The notes below the pieces were generated by a model that was not told where the DNA came from, did no database searches, and saw nothing but the letters and a program-made list of their open reading frames with translations. Below are positions 5,725-7,291 of a stretch of DNA of 7,291 nt, in pieces. The first letter of the stretch is position 1. Each line of letters opens with the position of its first letter. Origin of the DNA: HGM13006 sp964514175 (GTDB lineage Bacteria > Bacillota > Clostridia > Oscillospirales > Oscillospiraceae); assembly GCA_964514175.1 (NCBI GenBank), contig CAZEPQ010000101.1:1-7291 (forward strand). Direction: 5' to 3'. Position numbers and translations under genes: made by a program.

Positions 5725-6792
5725 ATGGAAAAAATCCCTGTTACTATGACCACAAATTATAAGGAAAAACCAGCCGGTCCCGATATCCCCTTCGGTATCT
5801 TCACCACCGACCATATGTTCCTGATGAACTATACCATCGAAAAGGGCTGGCACGATGGCCGTATCGTTCCCTATGCCCCTTTCCAAATCGATCCCGCCTG
5901 CATGGTGCTACACTATGCACAGGAGATTTTTGAGGGCATGAAGGCCTATCGTGACGCCCAGGGAAAGATTCGCCTGTTCCGTCCCGAGGAGAACTTTAAG
6001 CGCATGAATTCCTCCTGCGACAGAATGAGCATTCCCCAGATCGACGTGGATTACTGCGTGGATGCGGTCAAGCAGCTTGTTACTCTGGAAAAGGATTGGG
6101 TCCCCTCCGCCCCCAATACCTCCCTGTATATTCGTCCCTTTATCTTCGCCACCGATAACCATATCGGCGTGCATGCTTCTCATACCTATATCTTTGCCAT
6201 CATCCTTTCTCCCGTCGGCCCCTACTATGCCACCGGCCTTGCCCCTGTTGACATCATGATCGAGGAAGAGGACGTTCGTGCCGTCCGCGGCGGTACCGGC
6301 TTCACCAAGTGCGGCGGTAACTACGCCGCATCCCTCCGTGCCGGTGAGCGGGCAGAAGAAAAGGGCTATTCCCAGGTTCTATGGCTCGACGGTGTAGAGC
6401 GGAAGTACATCGAAGAAGTGGGTGCTATGAACGTGCTGTTCAAGATCTCCGGTAAGATCGTCACCCCTGAACTCAGCGGTTCCATCCTCCCCGGCATCAC
6501 CCGCAAGAGCTGCCTACAGCTACTCCGTGACAAGGGCTATGAGGTGGAAGAGCGCAAGATCAGCGTAGACGAGCTTATTTCCGCTGCCAAGGACGGCTCA
6601 CTGGAAGAGGCCTTCGGCTCCGGCACCGCTGCTGTTGTCTCCCCCATTGGCTCTCTGGCCTATAAGGGCGAGGTCTTCACTGTTTCCGGCGGCGAGATCG
6701 GCCCTGTGGCGCAGGATCTCTATGACACCCTCACCGGTATTCAGTGGGGTCGTGTGGAAGATCTCTACGGTTGGAGCCATGTGATCTGCTAA
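5725..6792 (+). CDS. ilvE: Branched-chain amino acid aminotransferase (class IV PLP enzyme)
   Basis: This cytosolic enzyme exchanges amino groups between leucine, isoleucine or valine and 2-oxoglutarate, the last step of synthesis and the first of breakdown. The 355-residue length matches the longer 'type II' bacterial/eukaryotic-like branch (about 340-365) rather than the roughly 300-residue E. coli type. Visible motifs: HYAQEIFEGMKAYR (63-76), LYIRPFIFATD (134-144), PLP-lysine Lys195 in GFTKCGGNYAAS (192-203), DGVERKYIEEVGAMN (222-236) with the conserved Glu pair, PGITRKS (256-262) and GSGTAAVVSPIG (298-309), a cofactor phosphate-binding segment. The start at 5725 follows GGAGGT (5710-5715, 9-base spacer). 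It has its own promoter and terminator and is monocistronic. No other ilv/leu genes are adjacent, so regulation must act in trans, possibly through the upstream 38-bp element. Confidence 0.95.
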   Translation: MEKIPVTMTTNYKEKPAGPDIPFGIFTTDHMFLMNYTIEKGWHDGRIVPYAPFQIDPACMVLHYAQEIFEGMKAYRDAQGKIRLFRPEENFKRMNSSCDRMSIPQIDVDYCVDAVKQLVTLEKDWVPSAPNTSLYIRPFIFATDNHIGVHASHTYIFAIILSPVGPYYATGLAPVDIMIEEEDVRAVRGGTGFTKCGGNYAASLRAGERAEEKGYSQVLWLDGVERKYIEEVGAMNVLFKISGKIVTPELSGSILPGITRKSCLQLLRDKGYEVEERKISVDELISAAKDGSLEEAFGSGTAAVVSPIGSLAYKGEVFTVSGGEIGPVAQDLYDTLTGIQWGRVEDLYGWSHVIC

Positions 6793-6803
6793 TGTTTTCC
6801 CTG

Positions 6804-6834
6804 CAATCAGCCGCTATAGGCGGCTGATTGTTTT
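6804..6834 (+). terminator. Intrinsic terminator of ilvE
   Basis: An 11-bp stem (CAATCAGCCGC, 6804-6814, with 6820-6830) has a 5-base loop TATAG and is followed by four Ts. It starts 11 bp after the ilvE stop codon and separates ilvE from the next gene. Confidence 0.9.
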
Positions 6835-6851
6835 GCCCCGTATTACGCTGT

Positions 6852-6889
6852 CATTTCGCACAAATTTAAAACGATAATTTGTTAAAATA
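6852..6889 (+). promoter_or_regulatory. Upstream element, copy 2 (crotonase-gene side)
   Basis: This is the second copy of the 38-bp element at 5604-5641 (31 of 38 identical, ungapped). The dyad is weaker here (TTTAA at 6865-6869, TTAAA at 6882-6886) but CGATAA and GTTAAAATA are intact. GTTAAAATA begins 36 bp before the -10 box at 6917, 11 bp closer than in copy 1, or about one DNA turn, so both copies could face the polymerase on the same side. Confidence 0.6.
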
Positions 6890-6912
6890 ATCAATGTATT
6901 TTTTCGCACAAA
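6854..6912 (+). repeat. 11-bp direct repeat TTTCGCACAAA
   Basis: Identical copies of TTTCGCACAAA lie at 6854-6864 and 6902-6912, 48 bp start to start. The first overlaps copy 2 of the shared upstream element. The second ends five bases before the -10 box, inside the promoter spacer, where a bound protein would affect initiation. The corresponding second copy is absent upstream of ilvE. Confidence 0.5.
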
Positions 6913-6916
6913 CATG

Positions 6917-6922
6917 TATAAT
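6917..6922 (+). promoter_or_regulatory. Probable -10 box for the crotonase-like gene
   Basis: A consensus TATAAT lies here, but no good -35 is found at 16-18 bp (ATGTAT at 17 bp). The promoter therefore looks weak or activator-dependent. Transcription from about 6929 would leave a leader of about 115 bases, in which I recognise no riboswitch, T-box or attenuator. A second TATAAT at 7013-7018 also lacks a -35 and would give a leader of about 20 bases. Confidence 0.5.
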
Positions 6923-7044
6923 ATAGGGGCGTAAATTGGATATTTGCGGAGTATTGTGTTGTTTTCCTTTGCTTTGCAGCCAAAACCGTATAAACACTCA
7001 GAAGAGGTTTATTATAATTCACTATTTTTTAGGAGGAATTTATT

Positions 7045-7291
7045 ATGGCACAGCCTTTGGCTCCTTATGTAAAGCTCCCCGGCTTTGAAGAGTACAAAGA
7101 ATGGTTCAAGAACTTCGCTGACATGAAGCGTGAGGACGGCATTCTCCAGATCACCTGGAAGACCAACGACGGCCCCATGCATCACTCCGGCATGTCTCAT
7201 CGTGCTATGAGCCAGCTCACCAGAACCATTTCCATGGACTTCGAGAACGAGATCATCATCTACACCCACATCGGCGACAACTGGATGATCG
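7045..7291 (+). CDS. Probable crotonase-superfamily (enoyl-CoA hydratase/isomerase-like) protein, 5' part
   Basis: The first 82 codons of a gene cut by the window edge. The start is well fixed by AGGAGG (7031-7036, 8-base spacer). The visible part resembles the N-terminus of crotonase-fold proteins: a short leader (FEEYKEWFKNF), a charged turn and first strand (REDGILQITWKTNDGPM), a helix with HRAMSQLTRTI, then DFENEIIIYTHIGDNW, which matches the usual 'D.ev.vviltG.G..F' strand before the oxyanion-hole region. The pattern is closer to 6-oxocamphor hydrolase-like members, judged from memory, than to classical enoyl-CoA hydratases. The catalytic and oxyanion-hole residues lie beyond the window, so function is undecided. 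It shares the upstream 38-bp element with ilvE, which could mean co-regulation. Confidence 0.6.
   Translation, partial: MAQPLAPYVKLPGFEEYKEWFKNFADMKREDGILQITWKTNDGPMHHSGMSHRAMSQLTRTISMDFENEIIIYTHIGDNWMI

Noticed and set aside
6923..7044. Possible riboswitch or T-box in the long leader of the last gene
   Set aside because: No conserved riboswitch core, T-box sequence or terminator hairpin was found; only weak 5-bp pairings such as AAACC (6983-6987) with GGTTT (7006-7010) are visible.

Overview
The window looks like a moderately GC-rich Clostridia genome, probably a gut Oscillospirales/Ruminococcaceae-type organism. This is inferred from the single-chain PurL with a fused C-terminal glutaminase domain, strong AGGAGG-type ribosome binding sites, C-ending codon preference (GGC, CCC, CTG, ATC), sigma-A promoters with extended -10 boxes, and the metabolic gene content. 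All genes lie on the plus strand. No mobile element, CRISPR array, tRNA or rRNA was seen.

Region 1 (1-3830) is one apparent transcription unit. It holds the 3' part of purL (purine synthesis), then a small metallo-beta-lactamase-fold hydrolase 21 bp downstream, then a short-chain dehydrogenase/reductase (SDR) 24 bp further on. It closes with a 14-bp perfect hairpin terminator. The SDR is unusual: the loop that normally covers its substrate pocket is replaced by a Gly/Pro-rich, collagen-like stretch encoded by a five-unit 9-bp repeat.

Region 2 (about 3915-5600) is a monocistronic transport unit. An extended -10 promoter leads into a single-aptamer glycine riboswitch with a 5' accessory hairpin. 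A transcription terminator follows that can be traded for an antiterminator, and then comes a sodium:alanine/glycine symporter (AGCS family) with its own UUCG-loop terminator. The layout predicts an OFF switch: when glycine is plentiful, transcription stops before the transporter gene.

Region 3 (about 5604-6834) is a monocistronic branched-chain amino acid aminotransferase gene (ilvE) with an excellent promoter and a terminator. Region 4 (6835-7291) is the promoter region and first 82 codons of a probable crotonase-superfamily protein, cut by the window edge. A 38-bp element with 31 identical positions and no gaps lies upstream of both the ilvE gene and the crotonase-like gene. It contains an imperfect dyad and is the best candidate here for an undescribed shared control site.

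Most of the window is ordinary amino-acid and purine metabolism. The parts most worth a second look are the Gly/Pro loop of the SDR, the duplicated upstream element, and the readable switching mechanism of the glycine riboswitch.
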